Positions 62,627 to 64,000 of a stretch of DNA of 64,000 nucleotides are shown here, piece after piece. Origin of the DNA: Pedobacter sandarakinus (lineage in GTDB: Bacteria; Bacteroidota; Bacteroidia; Sphingobacteriales; Sphingobacteriaceae); contig NZ_JAPIVG010000001.1 in assembly GCF_026240095.1 (NCBI RefSeq), positions 1,116,001 to 1,180,000 on the forward strand, written 5' to 3'. Position 1 is the first letter of the stretch; each line of letters starts with the position of its first letter. The translations under genes were made by a program, and so were the position numbers. Under the pieces are notes generated by a model that was not told the DNA's origin, made no database searches, and worked only from the letters and a program-made list of their open reading frames with translations.

Positions 62627-64000
62627 TTGAAAAGAAAAGATTTCCTTTATTTATCCGGAATGGGAATGGGTGCACTTTTGCTTCCCAACCTCTCCGCATT
62701 CGGAACGCCTATAGATCCGCTTCAGGCACTGGATGGAGTTGATGCCAGCATCAAGAAAGCACTGGCAGATGTTGCCCTTAATGCCGCGAAAGCGAAAGGC
62801 GCATCTTATGCCGATATTCGTATTGGCCGCTACCTAAACCAATTTGTAGCCACACGCGAAAAGCGGGTACAAGGTGTAGCCAACACAGAATCATATGGTG
62901 TAGGTATCCGCGTTATCGCTAACGGATGCTGGGGTTTCGCAGCAACAAATAATGTAACAAAAGATGCAATTGCCAAAGCTGCGGAACAAGCAGTAGCAGT
63001 AGCGAAGGCAAATGCTAAAATCCAGGGCGAACCTGTGCAGCTGGCTCCTCAAAAGGGATTTGGTGAAGTTAGCTGGAAAACGCCTATCGAAATTAATGCC
63101 TTTGAAGTACCGGTTAAGGAAAAGGTAGACCTGCTATTGAATGTGAATGACATTGCCATGCAAAATGGTGCGAATTTCGTAAACTCGGTTATTTTTGCTG
63201 TTAACGAGCAAAAGTATTTTGCATCTACAGATGGCTCCTATATCGATCAGGATGTACACCGCATTTACCCCAATTTTAATGTTACCAGGATAGATCGGGC
63301 ATCGGGTCAGTTCAAAACACGTAACTCTTTAAGTTCACCTATGGGTATGGGGTATGAATATATGCATGCTCGTCCGCAAGATAAGGTAAACGGGATAGTT
63401 ACCCGCTACAAAGGTCGTTACGATATGCTTGAAGATGTGAAGGAAGCTGCCAGGGTTGCTTCAGAAAAAATAAAAGCAAAATCAGTTGAACCTGGAAAAT
63501 ATGACTTGGTTTTAGACCCTTCTCACCTTTGGTTAACCATCCACGAATCCGTTGGTCACCCAACAGAGCTAGATCGGGTTTTGGGCTACGAAGCGAACTA
63601 TGCGGGTACGAGTTTTCTAACCCTAGATAAATGGGAGTCGAAAAAATTCAAATTCGGCAGTGATAAGGTAAATATTGTTGCTGATAAAACCCAAGTAGGC
63701 TCTTTAGGAGCTGTAGGTTACGACGATGAAGGTGTTAAATGTAAAAAGTGGGACTTAATCAAAGATGGTATTTTGGTTAACTATCAAGCCATTAGAGATC
63801 AGGCACATATTATCGGTCTTAACGAATCTCATGGTTGCTGTTATTCTCAAGGATGGGATGATGTACAATTCCAGCGTATGCCAAATGTGTCCCTTCAACC
63901 AGGTGCCCAAAAACTGAGTGTGGATGAAATGATTAAAAACGTAGAAAAAGGAATCTATATTATTGGTGATGGTAGTTTCTCTATCGACCAACAACGATAT
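62627..64000 (+). CDS. TldD/PmbA-family metallopeptidase, 3'-partial
   Basis: 458 codons are visible and the frame is open to the window end. It starts at TTG 62627 (KRKDFLYLSGMGMGALLLPN), a signal sequence with a degenerate twin-arginine look. The TldD-like fold is clear: GASYADIRIGRY, VQGVANTESYGVGIRVI, and the zinc motif HESVGHPTELDR (HExxxH). TldD/TldE (PmbA) form a metalloprotease that degrades unfolded peptides and matures microcins; exported versions are usual in Bacteroidota. It follows the Bat-type operon by 93 bases; a second subunit gene probably lies beyond the window. Confidence 0.9.
   Translation, partial: MKRKDFLYLSGMGMGALLLPNLSAFGTPIDPLQALDGVDASIKKALADVALNAAKAKGASYADIRIGRYLNQFVATREKRVQGVANTESYGVGIRVIANGCWGFAATNNVTKDAIAKAAEQAVAVAKANAKIQGEPVQLAPQKGFGEVSWKTPIEINAFEVPVKEKVDLLLNVNDIAMQNGANFVNSVIFAVNEQKYFASTDGSYIDQDVHRIYPNFNVTRIDRASGQFKTRNSLSSPMGMGYEYMHARPQDKVNGIVTRYKGRYDMLEDVKEAARVASEKIKAKSVEPGKYDLVLDPSHLWLTIHESVGHPTELDRVLGYEANYAGTSFLTLDKWESKKFKFGSDKVNIVADKTQVGSLGAVGYDDEGVKCKKWDLIKDGILVNYQAIRDQAHIIGLNESHGCCYSQGWDDVQFQRMPNVSLQPGAQKLSVDEMIKNVEKGIYIIGDGSFSIDQQRY

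Overview
The window looks like a chromosomal segment from a member of the Bacteroidota, most likely Sphingobacteriaceae (Pedobacter or a close relative). The signs are type IX secretion proteins (a PKD/CHU_C surface protein and PorP/SprF), TAnnTTTG-type promoter boxes, signal peptides ending in xGQ or xAQ, TonB-receptor-like beta-barrels, a Bat-type MoxR/DUF58/BatA operon and moderately AT-rich DNA. No taxonomy search was possible, so genus level is inference.

Layout. 1-3.3 kb: end of a T9SS-sorted PKD protein, its PorP/SprF partner and an MgtC-like membrane protein. 3.3-12.5 kb: RDD protein, serine deaminase, AEC transporter, DEAD-box helicase, NadR-type kinase, a small secreted protein and carB. 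12.5-20 kb: outer-membrane barrel, M49-like lipoprotein, amidase lipoprotein, glnS. 19.9-25.1 kb: a B12-binding domain protein with an enoyl-CoA hydratase, an NtrC-type regulator, an AI-2E family permease and three small envelope proteins. 25.2-41 kb: aspS, an ECF sigma/anti-sigma-like/DUF4097 operon, a TlpA-type thioredoxin, bestrophin, an MHS-type permease, an OmpA lipoprotein, an ABC pair, rarA, VOC, methyltransferase and hisS.

41.1-46.7 kb is a leftward two-component cluster: two tandem LytS-type kinases, one intact LytTR response regulator, a truncated copy of that regulator behind the second kinase, and three related small two-helix membrane proteins. One of the three carries a LytTR DNA-binding domain nearly identical to that of the response regulator, making a membrane-anchored transcription factor.

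47.2-53.8 kb holds prfA and tRNA-Asp. A 5.3-kb island follows the tRNA. It is bounded by a perfect 54-bp direct repeat made of the tRNA 3' end plus its terminator (48410-48463 and 53726-53779). The island has no recognisable integrase. All its genes point left: a broken HExxH metallopeptidase-like lipoprotein, then five tandem secreted paralogues of about 210 residues arranged as a chimera plus two B-A pairs, with clear mosaic exchange. I recognise no family for these five. This is the strongest candidate for an undescribed system.

53.8-64 kb: a NIPSNAP protein and a DUF4159 protein facing left, then a rightward operon of MoxR ATPase, DUF58 protein, BatA-like protein, two large membrane proteins and a TldD-type peptidase that runs off the window.
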